From: Glandiceps talaboti
Taxonomy: Eukaryota > Hemichordata > Enteropneusta > Spengelidae
DNA length: 64,000 bases
Direction of reading: 5' to 3'
Assembly: GCF_964340395.1 (NCBI RefSeq)
Contig: NC_135559.1
Coordinates: 2,145,001-2,209,000 of the forward strand
Below are positions 47,779 through 63,100 of the stretch, piece after piece. Both the position numbers and the translations under genes were made by a program. How positions within the stretch are numbered: the first letter of the stretch is position 1; each line of letters starts with the position of its first letter. The notes under the pieces were generated by a model. It did not search any database and was not told the DNA's origin. It was given only the letters and a program-made list of their open reading frames with translations.

Positions 47779-48306
47779 CCTGAATAGACCTCTTTGATGT
47801 TAAATGCACAAGTACAGAATAATTCTGAATAGACTTAAATATCAAAAACATGCAGTTATTTTGCTAATTTGTTTAGACTTACTTAAGTAAGTTTTGACAA
47901 ATCGTACTTGTAGAATTTTGGATTGTTAATATCCCAGAAGACAACAATTCAAGGCAGCAAAGCCTATGATGAAGATTGAATGGTCAGATTTTATCACATG
48001 CATTTATTTGGTATTATGTCAGATACAAGTATGTGTAACCATAGCAACAGAAAAGCTGTAACCCACCATCCTGATTATGGGTGCTATGTGTACAAGTGTA
48101 TATAGTTGATAAGTTAAAACAAGACCTGAGATAACAAGTCTTGAGAAAAGTGATGGTTTGGAGTATGTCTTGCCAACTTTGTTACAGTGCCTTGAGAATT
48201 ATCATGTACTATATATTATTATTTACTGTTATCACAGTGTGTAGATTACTGAAATAAATCGGTTTGTTAAGTTAAAATATGAGATTGTGATGACTTCAAT
48301 CTATGG

Positions 48307-48550
48307 ATTTGATATTTGTGTATGTGCATGTGTGTGTGTATGTATGTATGTATGTATGTATGTGTGTGTATGTATGTATGTATGTATGTATGTGTGTGTG
48401 TGTGTGTATGTATGTATATATGTGTGTATGTATGTATGTATGTATATATATATGTGTATGTATGTATGTATGCATGTATATGTGTGTATTTGTGAGTGTA
48501 TATTAAAATTGGGTCTATATGATATGTGTGTGTGTGTGTGTGTGTGAATG
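48307..48550 (+). repeat. (TATG/TG)n microsatellite
   Basis: Mixed GTAT and GT runs, interrupted at about 48490-48520. Confidence 0.92.
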
Positions 48551-48840
48551 AGTGTATGTCTTATGTTACAAAGAGTTTCATTTGTTCTACAGAACACATC
48601 TATGAAAAGAAAGTCAGAATTATTTTGTCGGAACAGTTAGATATTCATCAGTCCCTGTTACATAATTATACAGCTAATAAAGTTGGCTGTTGTGTCTCTC
48701 TACATAAACAGTAAAGTAAATTATTTTAGGACTGTACATTTGCATGCCACGTTTGTGTTAAATTGAAATACCCTTAGTACTAGTCGTTTCCAACTTATTC
48801 ACGTACTATCACCATGGGATGTCAGTCGGGTTAATCAGGT

Positions 48841-48846
48841 TATAAA
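48841..48846 (+). promoter_or_regulatory. Possible TATA box of NHLRC3
   Basis: TATAAA in the context ggtTATAAAgttggc, 80 bp before the ATG at 48926. Confidence 0.4.
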
Positions 48847-48925
48847 GTTGGCGGGTCGTCAAAGTTCACATGTTCGCACGGGATTATGGGAAAATCAATC
48901 ACGTGATAGTCACCTGACATTCAAC

Positions 48926-51900
48926 ATGGCCACTTACCTGCAGCAGATGATATTTCTGTCTGTTTTGTTATGTTTTATACCAAAACAGTGTGTTACTACT
49001 GATCCTCTCTATATTTTAGATCCGCTTTGGCCAAAAGACCCATCGCTCTTCAAAGGTCAAATATTCAGTGCGGCTGTGGATGCTAAAAACAAAGAAATCT
49101 ATGCAACTCAGGTAGGTGAAAGCATGGTGAACGCGTCCATTGAAAGAAACGTAGATAGATGGACGTACAAACTGTAGATCCGATGGACGTAGCTTTAACT
49201 TCGAAGACAGTAGCTTATGGGGGCTGAGGTCAGAACGAACGCAATGAATGCCCAGCAATATTGATTTGATCGTCATGCAAAGTCAGCAATCGACCGAAAT
49301 ATTGTGTCAGGGTGTACGATTTTCGATTGTTGCTTACAACCGGGGTCTCCATTAGGCAACACCCCCAAGTTTCCAAGAGTGATATCAAACTATTGAAAAG
49401 CGAAAAGGAAAGAGAGTCAGGGTTACAGTGTTAGATGTATAAAGTTAGTGTAATAGAGTGGTGATTACAGTTTGATATGTTGATAGTAAAACATGGATAT
49501 ACATCCCGAATCCCTTCCCTGGGTAGGGGTGGGGTGGGGTACTTGACTGTAGGGTAATGGGTACATGTACCACAACCTGGTGAATTCAAATTACAAGTAG
49601 AAATGCTACAAATGATTTAGAAATTAGGCGTCCAAAAGTCTCCTTTTCAGCCAGAAGGATCACATATATACTTTTAATAGCCAAAAAATAAGAGGTAAAA
49701 AACTCTCGGAAAAATCAGAAAATCCCCAGCTTGAAAACTACGTTGTGCAAAATATGGGGCCATATGTAAGTATGCATATCACTTGTATTTTAAGTTATTG
49801 CTTTTTTAAATTCAGAATTGGTAATTTAAAGTAATATTTTTTCATTGTATACTAGAGAGGGAAGAATCTTCCTGCTGTCATTGTCTTCTCAGAGGATGGA
49901 GAACACAAAAGGTCGTTTCCTAGCAACCTTACTCTGATAGACACAGTACATGGTAGTCGTATGTATTACAATGAGAGTAGTAAAACATCACATCTTTGGA
50001 TTGCAGACATTGGAAATTGTAAGTTCTGCATATTCATGAGTGTTTTTCTAATTTTTATAAAAATTTTCACATATCTGATGACTATTAATTGTATGTTTTT
50101 GTCTCCCTTTGTGTTTTATGTATTTAGAGTACCAAAAGACTTTTAGTTTAAGTGCATCATTCACTTTTGAGTGTGTAATGTTGCAAAATTTGGATGACTG
50201 AGAAAATTTCGACTCAGCTGAAAATAATTTTGAGAAATAACTCCCTGAAAAGCACTGTGATTAGGTTTCAAAAAGAGAAAGAAAAAGTCTTATTTTTTCA
50301 AAATGTAAATTCATTCATTCATTCATTCATTCATTCATTCATTCATTTATTCATTCATTCTTTCATTCATTCATTCATTCAATGGTTGATGGTTCATTCA
50401 TTCATTCATTCATTCATTCATTCATTCATTCATTCATTCAATGGTTGATGATTCATTGATTCATTCATTCATTGACCCATTCATTCATTGATTCATTCAT
50501 TCTTTCATTCATTCATTCATTCATTCATTCTTTCTTTCTTTCATTGATTGATTGATTGATTCATCCATTCATTCACTCATTCACTCATTGATTTATTCAT
50601 TCTTCCACTTATTAATTAATTAATTCATTCATTCATTCATTCATTCATTCATTCATTCATGCATTTGTTCATTTATTCATTTATCAATTCATTAATTGAC
50701 TTATATTTTGCACATGCATATTGGCAATTTAGCTTCACAAAGGTCAAAGAAATAACAGTGCAAATAAAATATTAATAAATTATTGCTTCTTTGACACTCA
50801 GCTTCCACAGGTCATACAGTTAAGAAACTGTCACCACAAGGTCAATTAGTAGAGTTAATTGGAACACCGGGAACTGCTGGTACTTCACTAAAACCATTAC
50901 AGTTTGACCATGTTGCTGATGTTGCCTTTAATGAGAAGGGAGAAATCTTTATTGCTGATGGTGATGGAGGACTCAATAACAGAATTGTCAAACTCGATAA
51001 AAGTGAGTCACTTTTTGGTAAAAAATATTAGAAATAAAAAAAAATGTATTCGAGAAGTAACAATCATGGACTCTGATTCATAATTGAAAAAGAAAATTTC
51101 AACTCACCAAGTCCAAAAATATGTAATCTCTGGTACATATGTACTAGGTACAGGATCCTGTTGTGTGTGTGTGTGTTTGTGTGGATTAATTCATTGTTAT
51201 TGTTAGTTTTCAGTTAAAATGTGTGTCTCTTTATGTCAAAAACATCATGTCTAAATCAGTGAAACATCATACTAGCTCCCCTTCTATTTGATATTGTATA
51301 ATTAGATGTTATTCCCCAATATCCCAGCGACTTAGACACGCATTGTCATGACATAGATGTGTATTTTCATGACATAGATGTCATGACATAGAACGACCAC
51401 AGTATATATTCCATATTTTTTGTTCTAAATGGCTGATGCTTGGTGTAATGAAATATTGTCTTCTTTGTTGCTATTTTCAGACTTTGAGATACAGTGGTAT
51501 GTGAGTGGTGAAGGTTCAGCTCCTGGTCAGTTTCATGTACCACATAGTATTGAACTTGATCAGTTTGGCCAAGTTTGGGTCGCAGACAGGAAAAACAATA
51601 GAACACAAGTTTTTGACTCTAAAAATGGTAAATATCTTGGTGAATGGACAGATTGCTTCAAAAATGAACCACCATATGCAATAAGGTATGTAAGAGAAAT
51701 TGGCTCATATGTTTCTTTATAAATTATTTCTTAATCCAGAAATGGCTCACTGATAGTTACAGTACAGCACTGTGTCCGATAGTTACAGTACAGCACTGTG
51801 TCTAATAGTTACAGTACAGCACTGTGCCTAATAGTTTCAATACAGTACTGTGTCTGTTTATTGGAACTAAAGGACATTTATATTTGAGCAAACCTTGGTA

Positions 51901-52687
51901 TTTTGTCTCTATCAACACAACAAGGACAAAATAACAGGTGTTTACCCTAAAAGTGTTTTGTTAAATCCAATTATCTTGCAAGGAGTTGTAACATAACAAA
52001 GCTATACTATGAATTCGACAAGTTTTCATGTTTCTGCCAGTGCATCATCATTACTATCATACAGCTCTGTTAGGTAACCCCACACACCTACTTAGTTATC
52101 ATGTTAATGAACAAAATACAATATAGAAACCCCATTTCTCAAAAAGAAAATCAATTCATCACATCGTGGTTACAGACTGGGTTTAAGGTATGAGGGAGAA
52201 TTGCTTTCAAGACCCAGCCAAGGTATCGACAAACTTTTTATGCACATTTTACTGGAACTGGTGGACAACTTAAAACAAAGTCTTTAGCATGGTAGTCTTG
52301 TGAGTTGACAGATAGTGTCATTGTGATGGTTAACAAGATTGCAGACAGTTTCATTGATGTGAACAAGTTTGCAGAAAGTTTCATTGTGTCAAAACTGTTC
52401 TGTTAGGTGAAAAGAAACTTGTTGTTTTCTTGTTTTACAGGATGAGTGCAGACAAATCACATTTTGTTATTCTACAACTGCTGCAGAGCCGGATCCTTTT
52501 TGTATCAACACCCAAATCTCCTGGTAACCCTGGCAACTGTAATGTGATTGGTCAAATCCAACTTGCTCCTGACCTTCGACCCCATTTATTAGCTCTCAAT
52601 CAAATCACAGGATCGTTTTATGTTGCTGAAATAGGGGGTGATGCTTGTCAAAAATATGTACCATATAAGGCTAGTGTATATAACTGA
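48926..52687 (+). CDS. NHLRC3: NHL repeat-containing protein 3, secreted (333 aa, 5 exons)
   Basis: Exons 48926-49111, 49856-50018, 50802-51002, 51481-51685, 52441-52687; phases 0, 1, 1, 2, all GT/AG. The N-terminus MATYLQQMIFLSVLLCFIPK is a signal peptide. NHL beta-propeller segments follow: HLWIADIGN, GEIFIADGDGGLNNRIVKLD, VWVADRKNNRTQVFD and GSFYVAEIG. Hallmarks recalled from vertebrate NHLRC3 are present: LDPLWPKDP near the start, GHTVKK, GTPGTAGTSLKPLQFD, and QKYVPYKASV at the end. Length is close to the vertebrate protein. A candidate N-glycosylation site is SNLT. An in-frame TTG upstream is not needed. Molecular function is unknown; a peptidyl-amidoglycolate lyase role is unlikely from overall similarity. 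Candidate AATAAA at 53300-53305. Confidence 0.9.
50310..50700 (+). repeat. (ATTC)n microsatellite
   Basis: About 390 bp of ATTC with GATT, TTTC and AATT interruptions and two 'aatggttgatg' islands, in the NHLRC3 intron before exon 50802-51002. Confidence 0.93.
51745..51860 (+). repeat. ~33-bp tandem repeat
   Basis: Four units of gatagttacagtacagcact plus gtgtc..., in the fourth NHLRC3 intron. Confidence 0.85.
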
Positions 52688-53400
52688 TGTGATACAAACA
52701 CTTTTATAAATACAACATTCCATGAATATGTTAAAAGTTCACATTTCTCAAAATTATGAAAAATATCACATTCCACGAAATCTTTTCAAAGTGCTCATGT
52801 TAATGCTTCAATAACTCACAATCAACCTATTCAACCAAATGAATTCATGTCATAAATATATCAAGTCAACTTCTTTACATTTTCTATAATATCTTTTAGA
52901 ACTTTTTGTATTTTTATACAAGACATTCAATTACTTCATTTTGGAAGTGTGAGGGACCATCTTAAAATGTTGCATAAGTGCCGAAAGTGAAATTCTTCTG
53001 TTAGGGTTAAACCCCCTGCCCTACTTAAAAGTTCATGTGTTACATATTGTCATTGTTGATGTTCCGTATATATAGATTCAATTCTGTCCATGCCTGTATT
53101 AGTGGATACCACTGTGTGACATCAATATAAATCACCATGCTGTCAAAATATGCAGATCCTGATGTTTCTCTTTAATGAGACAAACTACTCTAACTTTATT
53201 TACAAATCAACAGGTATAAATTTTGTTCTGTAATTTTTTCCTGCACATTTATATTATGCATATTTGGGATTAATTAGTCTCTCGATCATTTTATAAATGA
53301 ATAAAGTATACACGTACACAAAAGCTGAAATTGTATGATGTATCTGTTCTCAGTATACCAGGTCCACTAAAATACAGACAGACAGACAGACAGACAACAG

Positions 53401-53476
<76 letters not shown>
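53401..53476 (+). repeat. (CA)n microsatellite
   Basis: Pure CA run preceded by five ACAG units. Confidence 0.95.
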
Positions 53477-53477
<1 letters not shown>

Positions 53478-53790
53478 AGATTTCCTCCATTTAGGGTGAG
53501 GACATTTGGTGATCGGTTCGATTACTCAACTTTATTTTCTTACATTGTGAGACTGATAACAACATCCCAAAGTATTAAACAATGGACACAACTAGGGTAA
53601 GAGAGTTAAAGAAATTCGTTTACAGGAAAGCATTCATGTACAATGTTGTTAGAAATTCTGAAAGAGGACACTGTATTCCGGGAGAAAACAACCCTCAGTG
53701 GAAAACCAATATTGCATAATTTCACACATATTTAAGTTAAAAAGAGTAACAGAGAAGCTCTGTATAACTCTAGACTGAGAGAGAAGCAAG

Positions 53791-53908
53791 TAGGAACACC
53801 TCACTCTCGGTTACCCAGCCTCTTGCCGTTGAGGGCATAGTCCCAGCTGGGGGGGGGGGACTATGCCCTCAACGGCAAGAGGCTGGGTAACCGATACTAG
53901 GAACACCT
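53791..53908. mobile_element. Foldback element with 11-bp flanking direct repeats
   Basis: Perfect 37-bp arms 53808-53844 and 53857-53893 (core cctcttgccgttgagggcat) with a 12-bp G-rich loop. Direct repeats TAGGAACACCT lie at 53791-53801 and 53898-53908, consistent with a target-site duplication. No coding capacity. Confidence 0.8.
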
Positions 53909-54226
53909 GTGGTCATCACACAAAGATCTACAGCCAATAATCTGTCATATCTTACATTTTTAATAATTTTAATGCTACTTACCTGCTAATACAACACATG
54001 TAGCACAGAACTGTAAACACACGAAGATTAGATATCTACGATTTCCGATTTCATGTAATTTCAAAAATATTACGTTTTCTCAATGTCACACGGCACGTGG
54101 CTATATGTCATGTGTGTTTGTTAGATCGTATGGGTGTGATGTAGTACGTAATGAATGAAATGACATTATGTTTGCAAAATATCAATCAACCAATCAATCT
54201 TTTTTTTGGTGTACATATGTAACTTT

Positions 54227-54332
54227 AGACTGTAAGATATGTAGTGTCGTTCCGACCTCACCGGCCTCCTCTCACCATGGGAGGGGTTGGCCGATGTGTG
54301 AAGGCGCTCCATCACGGCGTACTTCACTGACT
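54227..54332. mobile_element. Palindromic MITE copy (family A)
   Basis: Left agactgtaagatatg...cctcaccggcc; right ggccgatgtgtgaaggcgc...cggcgtacttcactgact. Longest clean copy, with a central ctctcaccatgggaggggtt. Confidence 0.75.
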
Positions 54333-54772
54333 AATATAACTGTATTTATATCATAGTATAGACAGTGGAGTGTATATTGTTATATGTAGAAATCTATATA
54401 CGCTGTGTGATTGATAAATGTGCCAGGAGATAAAAGTCAGTCTTTTCAATATTCATGCAAATAAATTTATTACTTTTAAATTATTAATTCTAGAACGACC
54501 ATACACTTTAAAATTGTACTATTTGTACCACCGCTTGCATTCATAATTATGGCAAGGTTAAAGTACTCATCGGTCACTGGCCAGGTTTTGTGATATTTAG
54601 TGCAATTTTTCGGCTTTTTTTTTAAAATCTCTTTTGACAATCTGTCATATTTTGCCTGCTAGCATACTGTGTCAGTGTATGTAGCAGCACAGACACGTTT
54701 TTATCCGATCGTGACATGTGGTATAATATCTTATTCATGAAATAACAAATATGTATACTAATAACCCCTCTT

Positions 54773-54842
54773 AATCTAAGCTAATCTAATCTAATCTAAT
54801 CTAATCTAATCTAATCTAATCTAATCTACTTTAATCTAATCT
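54773..54842 (+). repeat. (AATCT)n pentanucleotide repeat
   Basis: Thirteen or so AATCT units, about 100 bp upstream of the lipase ATG. Confidence 0.9.
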
Positions 54843-54940
54843 TATTAACTGTGTAGGATTTATAACAGTGATGTTTCACTACGCACTATGTTATTTCTCT
54901 GTAAGCAGCAGACGGTGTAACTTTGCCTTGGATATCGAAG

Positions 54941-58488
<3,548 letters not shown>

Positions 58489-58699
58489 AATTGGATGGTA
58501 TACTTGGTGATCATTATGCAACATGCCTTCAAATTACATCGCTCAAAGTTTGAAGATGCAGCGATCTTTCAAAATAATTCCCTCAAGGTCTATAGATTCA
58601 TATCCAATAAGATAAAGGTATTAACATACTTAATGACTTGAATTGGTCTTTTATTTGCATGCAATAATCTCATATTCTACATAGATACATTATATATAT

Positions 58700-58764
<65 letters not shown>

Positions 58765-59489
58765 ATGGATGTATGAGTGAACGCTCAGCCCCCTTCCCAT
58801 GGACGTAAAATTTTGCTCATTCCTTTCAGTGCACGTTGGATATGCAACAGCTTTAGTTTAATCTCAATTCACTCTTGTAAACCACTCTATAAGATATTAT
58901 GTGACTGGAATTTAATCAAATGTATATTGTTACATATATTATTCAGAAAATATTTTTAAAAATCAACTTAATTTTGAAACAAAGTGTCTATTTTACTGAT
59001 AGACGACATGCGAAGCCCACATAAGGATATATTATGATATATATTGCCCATCACCAAAAGAAAAATTGAAATGCCAAAATATGGGTAGGTCGGGTCCGTT
59101 GATCAACCTTTTAAAAAAAAACTATTCTGGCCTAATATGAACGGGACAAGTAGCTGAAATTATTTACTTCCCTATTAAAATTTGCATGTTGGTGCACAAC
59201 ATTACCCTATTGTTTAATTATCACGAATCTTGGCACATGGCCACGTACATTGAAAGACATGCTATTTATACCTTTATAAGCCTATTCAGTGAACAATAAG
59301 AATAGCTCTGCAGACATATATCCGGGTAAAAGATTTCACATCCGTGTATTAGTCTCGGCTATGCTACAGGCAGGGACTGAGTTTCCTATACTTTGCCGCT
59401 CTGAAGAAAGTAACAACTTGAACAGGACAAATATAGGTCCAGGTTCAGGACCGCGGATTTGAAACAAGATTATTCGCCAAACCCCAACA
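58489..59489. other. Intergenic region between the two lipase-family genes
   Basis: Only about 1 kb. No supported ORF. CTTTATAAG at about 59272 is a possible TATA-like site, roughly 215 bp before the next ATG. Confidence 0.5.
58696..58760 (+). repeat. (GT)n microsatellite
   Basis: Pure GT run downstream of the lipase stop codon. Confidence 0.95.
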
Positions 59490-60143
59490 ATGCAGACAAC
59501 AGTAGTGCTGCTGTTGTGCACACTTGTTGCGACCGTGTTCGGTGCAGAAGTAGACCTACGTAAATATATGAAGAAAGAAAGTGGTCATACCCGAACTCGT
59601 GATATCAAGACAAACGAACTGTTTGGAAATGATCAGGTATGTTTTGTATATACATACGTTAAATAAATGAATTACGTGGCAACTCATACATTGCAGAACG
59701 ACGTCTTTCCCTAAAGTTTGTATCGACATTGTATTGAAATATAGAGAGAAAATATGAGAGAGATTAGTGGAGGTTTATAGAAAGGACAAAAGAACGTGTA
59801 GTTGTAGGTGGTATATTGGTAAATACATTTTTGAGACGGTCAAGTATTAAAGACACATTGTCTGTCATACAGGTATACAAAAACGTATACATTAGATACT
59901 TATTGATTTCATTATTGTACTGACTAGTTTCCTCGTTTAACTATCAATTGTTACTTCCGTTTTTTAGAGTTGGGGTCTTACTGATATTACACTTTGGTTA
60001 CTAGGAATGTTGTTCACAAGCCATTGGTTGGCAGGAAGTGAGGGCGAGATTAGATTAGTAGAGTATTGTAGCATAAAGACAGCAGGCACCACAGGGGCAG
60101 CGAGCAAGTAATTGATTAATCAATTGATCGATCGATCAATTGG

Positions 60144-60176
<33 letters not shown>

Positions 60177-63100
60177 CGATCGATCGATCAATTGATCGAT
60201 TGAATGATTAATTTTGTGGCAATATCAAGCTTCTTATTGACTAAATAAAGACATCTTGTCCATTCTTCTCCTCTTATCTTCATTAAAACACCATTAATCT
60301 AATAATTACCAGGGGATCGCTTACACCAACAATTTGCGTTGTCTCTTATCTTCTGGGAGATTATCACACTGAATAAACCAGTCAACCATGCACATGTTAT
60401 ACCATAGTATACACAAGAACATAACATGAAACACAGACAATTAAGAAGATATATTTGTCTGTGCATGAAATAATATTATGGCAGCAGCGGAATGCCAAAT
60501 TAATCTAAAAATGCAAAATTAGACCATATAATGAGTCAAAGTAAAAGTGACCTTCTCCTTCTCCCATATGATTTTCTAAAATATGGCCCTCCCCGAGAAC
60601 CGATTTGTAAAAAAGTGACACCCCCCCCCATCATTCCCCGTCCCCTGTAATTACTGAAGGCCCTAGGCATACACGAATTGACAAATATTACACAAACTAA
60701 AGATGCGTTATCCGAGTGACTTGCTTCTTCGTGACCTTGTCTTGCGACCACTATACTCGGTATGGTTGTTATAACCTTTTAGTTTTGTTTATACACAGTT
60801 CTCACATATAAATGTTTTTGTTGTAGTTCGGATATAAAGAATGGAAGCTATCAAATGGCAAGTATAGAGGACTCAAATCCATACTACAATCCAAGGATAC
60901 TTCTCCTAATATGAAATCACGCCAGAAAAGAAGCAGTTCATGTGGTAAGTGATATTTTTACAATGTATACTACGTGTACTACATGCTGAATGTTATGACG
61001 TGGTGTCACCTTTCGTTACCCTAGTGACGGTAAGCAAACATTTAGATACTCAATTGATTTTTTTTTTTTTTTTATTCTTTTTTTTTTCAATTGATAATCA
61101 TGATTCTAAATACAGTCTGTTTCAAGTTACCCGTCACCGACTCTGTTGGCTACAACCACGTAGAAACCAATAATGCTATACTTTAAGATAACGAGATTGA
61201 ATGAACATTAACTTAATGAGTTAAATGACAAATTATTGCTGAAATTAAAAAGCCACAAAGGCAAACATATTCATATGCAAATACTTCTGTATTCCAGGAG
61301 ATGAAAAACTTCCTTCAAGCCTATCAGAGAATGAAGCGTACGAGTGGTTAGATTTTGACCCAGAAGGCATGAAAGAAGGAACACTGGCTGTCATGAATTT
61401 TTGGAACTCAGAACCATACGCAATTATGGAGATGGCTACGGACAGCATAGCCGATACCAAAACGACATTTCCAAATGGTAATAGTTCACTTTACATGCCC
61501 TCTTTCTACTATATGTGCACTCTTTACCCGTACTTCATAAAGTAATTAAAGGTACGCACGTGATCAGAGTACCTGAAAAAAAAGTGGTCATTTTGATATA
61601 CATGATGCAAGAGAAAATAGTCCAGCTTTATTAACCACGTATTTATCCTCTTTCTTCAATGTGCACACTCTTGTTACCTGTACTTCATCATATGCTAATT
61701 TAAATATGCATATATGAAAAACCCTGATTAAAAAATTCGCACTTTTAGCTCATTAGTCGTTTAGCTTTTGCTGATTTTGATGCATAATGCGAGAGGAAAA
61801 TAGTCCAGATTTATTTACCACCTGCATATATTACTTTAGTAGAAACCCGGTAATATTTATTTATTTATTTATTTATTTATAAACCACACCTCTTTAAATT
61901 TGTGATCGAGAATAAGGGAATCCTGTGCTACCTAAAATTATTGTCTGGCCAGACAATAAAATGTAGCAATTTAGTCAATTTAGTAAGGTTTTTGTGGAGT
62001 CAGATGATAAAATGTGAGTACCTTTTAATATGCAGAAAAAATACATTCGGAAAAACATATAGACTCAGTTTGTGCCTCTTTAATTAATGTAGTTTTTCAC
62101 ACATTTTAACAAAGAGTGTGGATTTTTCATTTAGAAATATGGAACACATCAAAGATAGTATTTAAGTTCTTTGCCTGGGACCAAGCAAGCTTGTTTTGAC
62201 TTTTTCTTGAGCTTACCAATCATATATTATCGTTTAGAATACTACGCCAATGGCCGGTCGAGCGCATTTCGTCATGCCCTTTGGATGTACCGAGTCACTA
62301 AGAAGTTCAACGAGGAAACGGCAAAGGCATACGGAGATGCACATGAGAGGAGCGGTAAAAATACCCTGCGTGACAAACTAATGGATCTATATAATAATCA
62401 AGCTGGAAGGTGTTTAGCACAGGACTCTAAAAACAATGGAAAAAACGACGTTGATGTTATCCTTGCAGCTGTAAACAACGGTGTACTCCAGACAAAATTT
62501 GACACAACTTATAAAGGTAATGTCAACATGAACATTTTATTTATTTTATAGTTACTGTAAAGTTTGTAAAAATTCCATCATCGCTTTATAAGCGAATCCT
62601 TCATATTATTCAATAGAATGGTTTTAAGACGTGTGTATTATATGGTTGGCGATGATTCTGAATTCAATAGGATTATTTCCATTTGTTTGGCCTTGCTTTG
62701 AATATATGTCATGGGGATAAATTGTCGTTCATTTGCAATATTTGAACCGAACAGTGAACTAAACTTGATGAACAGAGACATTCAGTATATTCTTTCAAAT
62801 ACCCCGGGCCTCTGTTAATTCTCATATTCTTCCACCTTCCCCCTGCCCCTCCCGACATATCGTACAGCATAGTCTAGTCTCCCTTCCAAATTGGGTCCAA
62901 ATGCTTAATTGATTCACTATCATCATTATACAGAATTATTCATAATTATGTCGTATCGTCCATATGGTAATAAGTAAATAAGCTGTTAAATATTGCCATC
63001 GTGAAGATTACTGTAATCATTATTGGTTGATATTATTGTTTTGTCTCCTAGATTTACCGTTTACCTGTGAATTTCGACTCTATACCAGATTCAACCGTGA

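Larger units (their letters stand above)
43544..48925. other. Intergenic region after the kelch gene
   Basis: Contains the kelch 3' UTR (candidate AATAAA at 44384-44389 and 44520-44525), tandem repeats, one MITE and microsatellite sequence. A minus-strand 89-codon frame at 46683-46952 shows no recognised motif. Confidence 0.6.
52688..54940. other. Intergenic region between NHLRC3 and the lipase
   Basis: No supported ORF; holds a CA tract, a foldback element, a MITE and a pentanucleotide repeat (listed separately). Confidence 0.7.

Noticed and set aside
47363-47851. Three overlapping 128-162-codon minus-strand frames with repeats such as CCHVRAPLR
   Set aside because: A 38-bp tandem repeat without stops opens all frames at once. 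No start context, no splice structure and no known domain.
48926-52687. Peptidyl-amidoglycolate lyase (PAM) instead of NHLRC3
   Set aside because: Both are NHL propellers, but GHTVKK, the GTPGTAGTSLKPLQFD block and the QKYVP ending fit NHLRC3, and length and signal peptide agree.
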